From contig JAZQJA010000017.1 in NCBI GenBank assembly GCA_045541455.1, positions 1 through 15,824 of the forward strand: a stretch of DNA of 15,824 bases, in the 5' to 3' direction. Origin of the DNA: RGIG9041 sp045541455 (GTDB taxonomy: Bacteria > Bacillota > Clostridia > Oscillospirales > QAKW01). The position numbers and the translations under genes are program-made. The notes under the pieces were generated by a model. That model was given only the letters and a program-made list of their open reading frames with translations, was not told where the DNA came from and did no database searches. Below are positions 1 through 6,854 of this stretch, in pieces (position 1 is the stretch's first letter; each line of letters begins with the position of its first letter).

Positions 1-623
1 GCCTTGCAAACATAATCTTTAACGGTATTCTCGCAATCGCAGGCAATCAGGTAATAATAGCGCTTTTTCTTACAATGCTTTGCTGTATTGTGCTCGGTAT
101 GGGCGTGCCGACAACTGCAAACTACTGTATTATGGCGGCAACCTGCGCGCCTATCCTTATACAGATGGGTGTACCCGATATCGCGGCGCATTTCTTTGTG
201 TTCTACTTCGGTATCGTTGCAGACCTTACTCCGCCCGTTGCGCTTGCCGCATATGCAGGCGCGGCCATCGCACAGTCAAATCCTATGAAAACGGCGTTTA
301 CTGCGACAAAGCTTGCTATCGGTGCGTTTATCGTGCCATATGTCTTTGCGCTGAACCCTGCAATGCTGTTTATTGATACAACGACGTGGGAGGTCGTTCT
401 TATCTGTGTCACCTCTTGTATCGGTATCTTCGGCGTATCGTCTGCGCTTGAGGGCTGGTTTTTACACAGAATGGCGTGGTATGAGCGCGTGGTCAGCGTT
501 ATAGGCGGCCTGCTTCTTATCTACCCCGGTCTTTTCACAGACGTTGTCGGCTTTGCACTTATAGGGCTGGTTCTCGTAGTTCAGATAATTACAAAAAAGA
601 ATCACATTTTAAGACAAAACTAA
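1..623 (+). CDS. TRAP transporter fused permease (DctQ/DctM-type), 3' fragment
   Basis: Membrane permease of a tripartite ATP-independent periplasmic (TRAP) transporter, which imports an organic acid or similar solute using an ion gradient and an extracellular binding protein. The gene enters from the left edge; the frame is open from base 3 and stops with TAA at 621-623, giving about 206 residues. The stretch GMGVPTTANY, followed by a hydrophobic segment and FYFGIVADLTPPVALAAYA, is the conserved end of the DctM-like transport domain in fused TRAP permeases. The last ~75 residues include WYERVVSVIGGLLLIYPGLF, which resembles the extra C-terminal membrane domain (DUF3394-like) seen in this subfamily. 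The substrate cannot be told from this fragment; the binding-protein gene probably lies outside the window. Base composition is clearly more GC-rich than the genes to the right of 2870. Family assignment is firm, subfamily likely. Confidence 0.9.
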   Translation, partial: LANIIFNGILAIAGNQVIIALFLTMLCCIVLGMGVPTTANYCIMAATCAPILIQMGVPDIAAHFFVFYFGIVADLTPPVALAAYAGAAIAQSNPMKTAFTATKLAIGAFIVPYVFALNPAMLFIDTTTWEVVLICVTSCIGIFGVSSALEGWFLHRMAWYERVVSVIGGLLLIYPGLFTDVVGFALIGLVLVVQIITKKNHILRQN

Positions 624-639
624 AAATAAAAAACAAAAG

Positions 640-685
640 GGACGGTTCTCTTTGCTGAATCAGCGAGAAAAACCGTCCTTTTTTT
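640..685. terminator. Intrinsic terminator, probably bidirectional, between convergent genes
   Basis: GGACGGTT (640-647) pairs with AACCGTCC (671-678). Inside, CTC (648-650) pairs with GAG (665-667) and GCTG (654-657) pairs with CAGC (661-664), with short unpaired runs between. A run of seven T follows at 679-685 and an A-rich run precedes the stem at 622-638, so the hairpin can end transcription from both directions. It sits 17 bases after the TRAP permease stop and just before the end of the convergent ABC permease gene. Confidence 0.88.
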
Positions 686-693
686 GCTATTTG

Positions 694-1527
694 TTATTTA
701 AGATCTTTTTTGTTAAAGCCTATTATTCCGTGTACTATAAGCAGTGCGCTGAGCACGATCGGAGTAAGTGTAAATATAAGCATATCCGTAAGCGCATACT
801 CTGTGCCGGCTCCGACATAGGCGGAGTAGCTGAGTACGTTGAATTTCTGTACCGTTTCAAGCAGGTCGGCAACCTTTGAAAGTGACGGGTCCGCCGCAAG
901 CACCTGCGATGCGATCACCAGAAAGCCCGAAACCATTGTAATCCCTACAACCGCCGATGCATAAAGAACTATAACAAGTCCCATATTTTTTGCCTTTACA
1001 ATAAGCCACGACACAAGCGATGCCACAAAGGTGTACACAAGCGCCTCTATCAGAAGCGACTGCAAAAAGTATAAAAGCTCGGACGCTGTAAATTCACAGC
1101 CGTATTTAAAGAACATAAGGCTGATGCCAAGCGTTAAAAACGCATTGATAAGCATAACAGTAAACATTACCGTAAAGCAGACGGTGAAGTTTGATAAAAA
1201 TATAGAGGTTCTCGAGCTTCCGCTTATTATCTTGTTCCTGACCGTGCCCTGACTTATATCCTTGTAAAGGATTATTGCAAACAGTATCGGCAGTACAAGC
1301 CCCAGGTTGTCACCTGCGGCAAAGGCGGCAAAAAACTGCTGCCTTGCGTTTACCGTCTGCAAAAGCATATCCTCTGCCACGGTTCCGCTTGCAAGAGCCG
1401 AAAGTCCGAGATATAAAAGCGGCATAAGAAAAGCGAACACTACCGCAACGATGCATATTACAAGAAAAAGCTTATCTTTAAATACGCGTTTGTAATCAGA
1501 TATTAAAAGTCTTTTCATCGCACTCAC
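694..1527 (-). CDS. ABC-2 type transporter permease
   Basis: Membrane subunit of an ABC exporter, 277 residues with about six hydrophobic segments (roughly 20-45, 75-90, 110-140, 155-177, 182-210 and 249-270). The order N-terminal helix, extracellular loop, helix, then the cytoplasmic DISQGTVRNKIISGSSR (90-106) is typical of BcrB/NatB-like ABC-2 permeases that pair with a BcrA-like ATPase. The ATG overlaps the stop of the upstream ATPase gene by four bases (1524-1527), so the two are translationally coupled and one operon. Such pairs often export or protect against antimicrobial peptides, but no regulator or two-component system is visible here, so the substrate is unknown. The gene ends against the shared terminator at 640-685. 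Confidence 0.88.
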   Translation of the reverse strand: MSAMKRLLISDYKRVFKDKLFLVICIVAVVFAFLMPLLYLGLSALASGTVAEDMLLQTVNARQQFFAAFAAGDNLGLVLPILFAIILYKDISQGTVRNKIISGSSRTSIFLSNFTVCFTVMFTVMLINAFLTLGISLMFFKYGCEFTASELLYFLQSLLIEALVYTFVASLVSWLIVKAKNMGLVIVLYASAVVGITMVSGFLVIASQVLAADPSLSKVADLLETVQKFNVLSYSAYVGAGTEYALTDMLIFTLTPIVLSALLIVHGIIGFNKKDLK

Positions 1528-2432
1528 CCCCGTATCTTTGAAAGATAATATTCTTCAAAGCTCATTTTACTGCAATTTATTGACGTGAGGTTTACACCTG
1601 CGTCTATAAGTGCAGATAAAACATCGTTTAAAACTATATCACCCGTTATCTTCACACCGTCCGGGGTGTATGATAACTGCTCCGCAGGTAAAATTCTGCA
1701 AAGCTCAGTATAAAGGGTGTCCGTGGTGTCAGATGCGATACTGACAGTCATACCGCAACGCCGTCTGAGCTCTTCTGCCGTTATCTCCTCAATGACGGTG
1801 CCTTCCGATATTATTCCGTACTTTGTTGCAACAAGTGCAAGCTCAGAGAGCATATGTGACGATATAAGGAAGGTGATGCCCTTTTCGCGGTTGAGCCGCA
1901 GTATCAGCTCGCGTATGCTGACAATGCCTGCAGGGTCAAGGCCGTTCATCGGCTCGTCAAGTATCAGAAACATAGGATCTGATAAAAGCGCCATTGCAAT
2001 GCCGAGCCGCTGGCGCATACCGAGTGAAAAATCACCTGCGTGCTTTTTGTCGTTACGCATATCCGAAAGGCCCACTTCACAAAGCACGCTGTCAATGAGT
2101 GATTCGTCGGTGCCGAGCAGAGTGCACTGCATCTTAAGGTTGTCGTAAGCCGACATATTACGGTATATCGACGGGCTCTCGACGATCGCGCCGAGTTTTT
2201 TTCTTGCCTTTACTATTTCGGGCGAGCGGCTGTTTACACCAAATAACTCAAACTCACCCATATGAGGGAAAATAAGCCCTGATATGAGGCGTATAAGCGT
2301 CGTCTTGCCCGAGCCGTTTGCGCCGACAAAGCCGTATATCTCTCCCTTTTCAATATTCATACAGGCCTTGTTTACCGCAAGCTTGTTTTTGTACTTTTTT
2401 GAAAGGTTAAAGGTTTTTAGTACGTATTCCAT
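1524..2432 (-). CDS. ABC transporter ATP-binding protein (BcrA-like)
   Basis: Cytoplasmic ATPase that powers the permease encoded directly downstream. Of 302 residues, the first ~215 form the ABC domain: Walker A GANGSGKTT (37-45), a Q-loop region of type VESPSIY (84-90) as in bacitracin-resistance BcrA-like ATPases, signature FSLGMRQR (135-142), Walker B with catalytic Glu FLILDEP (155-161), and H-loop ISSH near 190. The remaining ~85 residues are the usual C-terminal extension of this subfamily. The start is supported by AAAGGA a few bases upstream. The ~350 bases upstream are the palindromic element, so any promoter for this operon must lie inside or next to it. Exporter type is clear; the cargo is not. 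Confidence 0.92.
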   Translation of the reverse strand: MEYVLKTFNLSKKYKNKLAVNKACMNIEKGEIYGFVGANGSGKTTLIRLISGLIFPHMGEFELFGVNSRSPEIVKARKKLGAIVESPSIYRNMSAYDNLKMQCTLLGTDESLIDSVLCEVGLSDMRNDKKHAGDFSLGMRQRLGIAMALLSDPMFLILDEPMNGLDPAGIVSIRELILRLNREKGITFLISSHMLSELALVATKYGIISEGTVIEEITAEELRRRCGMTVSIASDTTDTLYTELCRILPAEQLSYTPDGVKITGDIVLNDVLSALIDAGVNLTSINCSKMSFEEYYLSKIRG

Positions 2433-2470
2433 ATTATCTTTCCTTTGTAATTATTAAAGCGCCACGGTAA

Positions 2471-2870
2471 AGACTGCTTCTCATAAGGATGATTAAAGTC
2501 TCGATGAAATTCATCGAGGCTTTTCTTATGCTTATCGGATAGAACCAGCATCGCATTTGTAAGTACAAATGCTTCTTTTTGGGTGATACCCAAACCCTTT
2601 TTACAACAAAAAAGAAAGATTAGTGATATTCTTTGCTGTGCAAAGAGTGATATTTTCTTTTGAAAATTCCTCGCCTATGGCGAGATATTTCAAAAAGAAA
2701 GTGATATTACTCCCTCCGGTCGTAGTGATATTTTATTCGCCCTAAAAACTGTCCGTAGGACAATATCACTCGGCATTAGCCGAATATCACTGCGAAGCAA
2801 TATCACTCGCCTTTGGCGAATAAAACTGGGAGACTTCCTTATGAGAAGTCTCCCAAAAGGCTGTTTTTTT
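2471..2870. repeat. Palindrome-rich repetitive element with GTGATATT motifs (MITE-like)
   Basis: This accounts for the gene-free stretch 2433-2786 and continues into the end of the deacetylase gene. GTGATATT occurs at 2623, 2647, 2701 and 2725, and its complement AATATCAC at 2762, 2783 and 2799 (seven perfect copies, four then three inverted). Between copies lie small hairpins: CTTTGC/GCAAAG (2631-2645), CTCGCC/GGCGAG (2670-2684), TGTCC/GGACA (2750-2762), TCGGC/GCCGA (2770-2783) and TCGCC/GGCGA (2807-2819). Wider pairing exists: TTTTATTCGCC (2731-2741) with GGCGAATAAAA (2815-2825). Near-perfect palindromes lie at 2500-2518 and 2553-2572, and a smaller one at 2579-2593. CTTCTCATAAGGA (2477-2489) recurs inverted at 2836-2848, suggesting terminal inverted repeats. 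No transposase is encoded. A non-autonomous mobile element or repeated structured DNA/RNA is the best reading; exact borders and family are unknown. Confidence 0.75.
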
Positions 2871-4529
2871 ATTTGTATTTACAATAATTGTTGCACACTG
2901 AACACGTGTTGCAAACTGTTTAGGCGCAAAGATATTATCACCTATTCCGTTTATAAGACCAATATTATAAAGAGTATACACATCATTTTTTGCCCAATCG
3001 GAAATTTCAGCATCATCGGCAAACGGAGCTTTTTCTAAAGTATCAAAAGTGTAACTGTAGCAATTAAAAAATCTATTTAACATAGCACACATCTGTTCGC
3101 GTGTAATATTGGCCAGTGGTGCAAACTCTGTTTCGCTTATACCATTAACAATACCGCTTGCTTTAGCCCATGCAACAGAATTTGCATACCAACTTTCAGA
3201 TGAAACATCTGTAAAAGAACTTGCCGGAAATGTTGTTTGATTGTCAGGAGAAAGCCTGTATAATACCGTAGCAAACATAGCACGGTTTACATTACCCGAC
3301 GGATTAAATTTATATGTATCCACACCGTTCATAATGCCGTCATTTACAACTTCGCTTACTGCATCATAATACCATGATGAATAAGAGATATCGGTAAACA
3401 GTTTGCCGTATTTTGTAACTGTAAATGTAATTGAGTTTTCGGCTTTTGCAAGGGCTTTAACAGACACAGTAACTGTATCTGTTAAATTTATCGGTGAAGT
3501 ATATGGTGTCGTATTAATATATAATTCAGTGTTTTCAGCTGCCGTTAAGGTTAAAACCCCGTTTTCAAAAGTAAAGGACGGAAGTTTTGCTTTTTCAACC
3601 CAAACTTTGCGTTTAGATACATCACTTAACACATTATTTTTATAAGAAACCGCTTTAAACTCCGTTATATCCGTAATCGGTATCCCGCCCGAATACTTCT
3701 TACTGTACTGATTAGGTTCGCTTCCGTCGGTAGTATAGTAGATTTCTGCACCACTTGTTGAGCAAGTTATATTTACTGTTTTTCCGCTGTATGTGTTTTC
3801 AAAACTTATCACAGGTGCGGCAGGCTTTTCATATTTAGGAAGAGTAATTCCCTTGTTATATGCCGCTGTATAAACTTTGCCTTTTTCAAGAGTAACACAA
3901 CGCCTACGGAATAATTCGTTTACCGTTACAAACTCGTACCCCTTAGCCTGTAAAGTGTCAATGGCACGCAAAGCGGCAGTTACACTTGTTGAATAAAGGT
4001 CATGCAACAAAATAATGCTTCCGTCTTTAGTATTATTTATAATATTGTTGTAAACTGTATCGGCATTGCGGTATTTCCAGTCAAGTGTATCAACACTCCA
4101 TAAAATCAACGCACCTTCTGATGCCTGTCTAACATTAGAATTATAACTGCCATAAGGCGGTCGAAGGCAAAAAGTTTGTTCTCCTGCCGCCTTGACAAGA
4201 TATTTACGGCATCCTGCAAGTTCATTTTTAATATTGTTAAGGCTTAAGGTTGCTAAATCAGGATGAGTTGACGAATGATTTGCAATTTGATGGCCTTCAT
4301 TTACCATGCGCTCAAGAGTGCCAATACGTGAACTTGCCATACTAGCAACACAAAAGAAAGTAGCCTTTGCATTTCGCGATTTTAAACCGTCAAGAAGTGT
4401 TTGAGTATACTTACTTGGCCCGTCATCAAATGTAATGGCAACAAGCTTTACATTTGATGCAAAGCATATTGGTGTTGCCGACAAAAAAATCAATACACAA
4501 ATAAAAATTAAAAGTAATCTTTTTTTCAT
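2787..4529 (-). CDS. Secreted polysaccharide deacetylase with chitobiase-like and SLH domains
   Basis: Predicted cell-surface carbohydrate deacetylase, 580 residues. Residues 1-24 are a signal peptide (KKR, hydrophobic core, cleavage after CFA). The NodB deacetylase domain (about 28-205) has TFDDGP (33-38), the metal-binding HSSTH (85-89), RPPYG (123-127), SVDTLDW (145-151) and LLHD (174-177), so the usual catalytic and metal residues are present. Residues ~237-310 resemble the chitobiase C-terminal-type Ig fold (IYYTTDGSEP), followed by a shorter similar segment (313-372). Three S-layer homology repeats (378-425, 439-487, 503-550) suggest non-covalent attachment to cell-wall polymers. The start is supported by AGAGGGG (4534-4540), which overlaps the stop of the upstream rodA-like gene. 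Residues from about 554 on are encoded by the palindromic element and are not SLH-like; the stop TGA is part of a GTGATATT motif. Likely substrates are peptidoglycan or N-acetylated surface glycans. Confidence 0.9.
   Translation of the reverse strand: MKKRLLLIFICVLIFLSATPICFASNVKLVAITFDDGPSKYTQTLLDGLKSRNAKATFFCVASMASSRIGTLERMVNEGHQIANHSSTHPDLATLSLNNIKNELAGCRKYLVKAAGEQTFCLRPPYGSYNSNVRQASEGALILWSVDTLDWKYRNADTVYNNIINNTKDGSIILLHDLYSTSVTAALRAIDTLQAKGYEFVTVNELFRRRCVTLEKGKVYTAAYNKGITLPKYEKPAAPVISFENTYSGKTVNITCSTSGAEIYYTTDGSEPNQYSKKYSGGIPITDITEFKAVSYKNNVLSDVSKRKVWVEKAKLPSFTFENGVLTLTAAENTELYINTTPYTSPINLTDTVTVSVKALAKAENSITFTVTKYGKLFTDISYSSWYYDAVSEVVNDGIMNGVDTYKFNPSGNVNRAMFATVLYRLSPDNQTTFPASSFTDVSSESWYANSVAWAKASGIVNGISETEFAPLANITREQMCAMLNRFFNCYSYTFDTLEKAPFADDAEISDWAKNDVYTLYNIGLINGIGDNIFAPKQFATRVQCATIIVNTNKKTAFWETSHKEVSQFYSPKASDIASQ
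2828..2870 (+). terminator. Terminator-like hairpin at the right end of the palindromic element
   Basis: GGGAGACTTC (2828-2837) and GAAGTCTCCC (2845-2854) form a perfect 10-bp stem with a 7-base loop. A run of T follows at 2864-2870 on the + strand. No + strand gene reads into it, so it is more likely a structural end of the repetitive element than a working terminator. Read on the - strand it lies inside the 3' end of the deacetylase frame and is followed by AGTTTTATT, so it could also weakly end that transcript. Confidence 0.5.
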
Positions 4530-4538
4530 AAAACCCCT

Positions 4539-5654
4539 CTATCTTCTGAAAAAACCGCCTTTGCGGTGTGAATTTACTGATAAAACAAGACCTATAAGGC
4601 ACATACACGCAAGCATTGACGAACCGCCATAACTAAAAAACGGCAATGTTATACCTATAACAGGCAAAAGACCTAAACACATACCTATATTTTCGGCAGA
4701 CTGGAAAAATAGCACAGCACCAACGCCCGCGCAAATAAGCATACCACAAAAGTCACGTGAGTTTTTGGCAATATAAAACACCCGTATAATAATTACAGAC
4801 AACAAAATCATTATTATAATATTTCCTACAAAACCGAGTTCCTCTCCTGCAACAGAAAATATAAAGTCTGTTTGCTTTGCAGGAAGAATACTATATTGAG
4901 TTTGTATACCGTCAAATAGTCCCTCACCTGTAAGACCACCGGAGCCAAGTGCAATTTTACTTTGGATTGTGTGATAACCAACACCAAGCGGATCAATACT
5001 TGGGTCGTAAACTGCCAGTATTCGTTTTTGCTGATATTGGGCTAGATTATTAAAAACTAGCGGTGCAGCCGCTGCAACCACAATGCCGCATACCGCAAAA
5101 TACAGCCAATGAAAACCTGCTGCAAACATCATAACAATAAAGATAAACACAAACACAAGGCCTGTACCAAGATCACCCTCTAAAAGAACAAGCCCAAATA
5201 TTAGTGCGAAATGAATGCCAAGCGGTATAAATGCACGAGGATGATTTATATAGTCACGTACCTTATTTATGTGTGATGCAAATGTTACAATAAAACCTAC
5301 CTTAACAAATTCAGACGGCTGAATATTAACAGGACCTAACATAATCCAGTTTTTATTTCCGTTTACTTCTGTGCCTATAATAAGTGTGAGTACAAGCATA
5401 AATACGCATAATCCGTAAATATATTTGCTCAGCGAAATTAAATTTTCATAATCAATAAGCACAATTAAAAACGCCGCAGCTAGCCCCATAAGCATAGCCG
5501 CAAGTTGTACCACAACATATTTCTTGGTGCCAAAACTGTCGGTTGCGGATAAAATAACCGTCATACCGAAAAAGGAACAACCTATGCAAAGGCAAGTAAG
5601 CCACGCATCAAAGCGGGAAAAAATTTCTGCCACAAATGCAAATATTCGTTTCAA
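4539..5654 (-). CDS. rodA: RodA/FtsW/SpoVE-family SEDS peptidoglycan glycosyltransferase
   Basis: Multi-pass membrane protein of 371 residues that polymerises lipid II into glycan strands with a partner class B penicillin-binding protein. About ten hydrophobic segments are visible. Family hallmarks are NGNKNWIMLG (98-107) with QPSEFVK (112-118), LEGDLGTG (158-165), IQSKIALGSGGLTGEG (230-245), and TDFIF followed by GEELGF (262-275), where Asp263 is the expected catalytic residue. The motif order and short N-terminus favour RodA over FtsW, but SpoVE-type function cannot be excluded. The start is TTG at 5654, preceded at good spacing by GAGGTG (5659-5664); no in-frame ATG or GTG fits better. The wall deacetylase gene begins 9 bases downstream, so the two are probably co-transcribed for wall synthesis and modification. 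Confidence 0.9.
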   Translation of the reverse strand: MKRIFAFVAEIFSRFDAWLTCLCIGCSFFGMTVILSATDSFGTKKYVVVQLAAMLMGLAAAFLIVLIDYENLISLSKYIYGLCVFMLVLTLIIGTEVNGNKNWIMLGPVNIQPSEFVKVGFIVTFASHINKVRDYINHPRAFIPLGIHFALIFGLVLLEGDLGTGLVFVFIFIVMMFAAGFHWLYFAVCGIVVAAAAPLVFNNLAQYQQKRILAVYDPSIDPLGVGYHTIQSKIALGSGGLTGEGLFDGIQTQYSILPAKQTDFIFSVAGEELGFVGNIIIMILLSVIIIRVFYIAKNSRDFCGMLICAGVGAVLFFQSAENIGMCLGLLPVIGITLPFFSYGGSSMLACMCLIGLVLSVNSHRKGGFFRR

Positions 5655-5686
5655 TATGACACCTCTTTTCTTACATAATCAAGATT

Positions 5687-5715
5687 ATTATAAAAGAATT
5701 ATCGTCAAAATACAA
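5687..5715 (-). promoter_or_regulatory. Candidate sigma-A promoter for the rodA-deacetylase operon
   Basis: Read on the - strand, a perfect TATAAT (5692 to 5687) lies 33 bases before the TTG start. At 17-bp spacing the -35 box is the weak TTGTAT (5715 to 5710). The predicted transcript starts near 5680 and has a short leader that includes the GAGGTG ribosome binding site. The -10 box is strong, the -35 box poor. Confidence 0.55.
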
Positions 5716-5733
5716 GTAAAAGCTTTCAAATGC

Positions 5734-5762
5734 TTGAAAAGATCAAATTTGATTGATATAAT
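5734..5762 (+). promoter_or_regulatory. Sigma-A promoter for tsaE-tsaB-rpiB
   Basis: TTGAAA (5734-5739), a 17-base spacer, and a perfect TATAAT (5757-5762). The expected start of transcription is about 5768-5770, which is the ATG of tsaE at 5770. Together with the absence of any purine-rich binding site, this implies a leaderless message. It is divergent from the rodA promoter in the same 115-base gap. Confidence 0.75.
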
Positions 5763-5769
5763 ATGTGTT

Positions 5770-6183
5770 ATGGAAAAAATATTAAAGAATTTAGATGACA
5801 CAAAAGATGCGGCAAGGTGGTTGGCTTTACGTATATCCTCTTCTGCGGTTGTTGCATTTAGGGGTGACCTTGGTGCAGGAAAAACAACATTTATCAAATT
5901 TTTATGTAGTGAACTTGGATTTACGGGCGCTGTTACAAGCCCCACTTTCAGCATTATGAACTGTTATGAGGGTAAAGTACCTATCTATCACTATGATATG
6001 TATAGAATTCACGGTGCCGATGCCCTTTATGACACCGGCTTTTACGATTATGTTGACAGCGGTATTTCACTAATTGAATGGAGTGAAAATATCAACGACG
6101 GTTTAGATATGAACTATATAACTGTCAGCATTGAATTTGTCGGCAAAGACAGAAAGATCACTATTTCCGGAGAATTTAAATGA
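5770..6183 (+). CDS. tsaE: tRNA t6A threonylcarbamoyl transferase complex ATPase TsaE
   Basis: ATPase that works with TsaB and TsaD to attach threonylcarbamoyl to A37 of ANN-decoding tRNAs. At 137 residues it has a normal length. Walker A GDLGAGKTT (32-40), TSPTF (56-60), HYDMYR (74-79) and LIEW (101-104) are the family motifs. The frame stays open upstream to 5524, but that part overlaps the divergent promoters and the rodA-like gene and shows no TsaE similarity; the family N-terminus begins at the ATG at 5770. No Shine-Dalgarno sequence precedes it, and the promoter predicts a transcript starting at or next to this ATG. It overlaps tsaB by four bases (ATGA, 6180-6183). tsaD is not in the window. 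Confidence 0.93.
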   Translation: MEKILKNLDDTKDAARWLALRISSSAVVAFRGDLGAGKTTFIKFLCSELGFTGAVTSPTFSIMNCYEGKVPIYHYDMYRIHGADALYDTGFYDYVDSGISLIEWSENINDGLDMNYITVSIEFVGKDRKITISGEFK

Positions 6184-6854
6184 AAATTTTAAGTATTGAC
6201 TCATCTGGTAAAACGGCAGCTTGTTCGGTTACTGATGGCAGCACTGTACTTGCAAATGCATTTTCAAACTCAGGGCTTACCCACTCACAAACGCTTTTAC
6301 CTATGATTGATAATGTTTTAAACACTGCAGGTTTGAAAATAGATCAAATTGATGCATTTGCACTAACTGTAGGACCGGGTTCTTTTACAGGACTAAGAAT
6401 AGGCGCCGCAACAGTTATGGGCTTGGCTGGCAACAAACCTGTATATGCAGTACCTACTCTTTTGGCGCTGGCATATAATTTACAACATGAAAATGCTATA
6501 ATTATTCCGGCGCTTGATGCTCGTAGAAAACAAGTTTACACCGCAGTTTTTGAAGCAAAAGATAGTGTTATAACACGCATTAAAGAAGATTGTGCAGTTT
6601 CGGTTGACGAAGTTTACGGTTGGATAACCGAGTTTCGCGATAAAACTGTTTACATATTGGGCGACGGTGCATACTTATTTGACGGTGTTGAAAACATTTC
6701 AATACCCCAAGACGAATTACTTTATCCACTAGGCGTAAGCATTGCAATCGCGGCACGCGAGATGGAAAGTATAGCGGCAAAGGATATTAATTTAAGTTAT
6801 TTAAGGCTTTCACAAGCAGAAAGAGAATTAAAGGAGAAACAAAAAAATGATTAG
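6180..6854 (+). CDS. tsaB: tRNA t6A threonylcarbamoyl transferase complex subunit TsaB
   Basis: Catalytically inactive ASKHA-fold partner of TsaD in t6A37 synthesis, and the scaffold that recruits TsaE. Its 224 residues match the family. The N-terminus MKILSIDSSGKTAACSV, the LTHSQTLLPMID region (33-44) and GPGSFTGLRIG (65-75) are diagnostic, followed by the ALDARRKQVYTAVF stretch. The start overlaps the tsaE stop (ATGA), and the end overlaps rpiB by 8 bases, so the three genes are tightly coupled. In many Firmicutes rimI or tsaD follows tsaB; here rpiB does. Confidence 0.94.
   Translation: MKILSIDSSGKTAACSVTDGSTVLANAFSNSGLTHSQTLLPMIDNVLNTAGLKIDQIDAFALTVGPGSFTGLRIGAATVMGLAGNKPVYAVPTLLALAYNLQHENAIIIPALDARRKQVYTAVFEAKDSVITRIKEDCAVSVDEVYGWITEFRDKTVYILGDGAYLFDGVENISIPQDELLYPLGVSIAIAAREMESIAAKDINLSYLRLSQAERELKEKQKND

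Noticed and set aside
2417..2551. A 44-codon - strand frame (starting MLVLSDKHKKSL) across the palindromic element, ending inside the ABC ATPase start.
   Set aside because: No ribosome binding site, it runs through perfect palindromes, and it resembles no protein I recognise. An upstream frame or leader-peptide role cannot be excluded but is unsupported.
2620..2825. CRISPR-like pattern of a repeated 8-mer with variable spacers.
   Set aside because: The repeat is far too short, changes orientation midway, spacers differ in length and are themselves palindromic, and no cas genes are present.
5524..5769. N-terminal extension of TsaE by 82 residues to an upstream ATG.
   Set aside because: It overlaps the rodA-like gene and both divergent promoters, and the extra residues do not look like TsaE; the family begins at the ATG at 5770.
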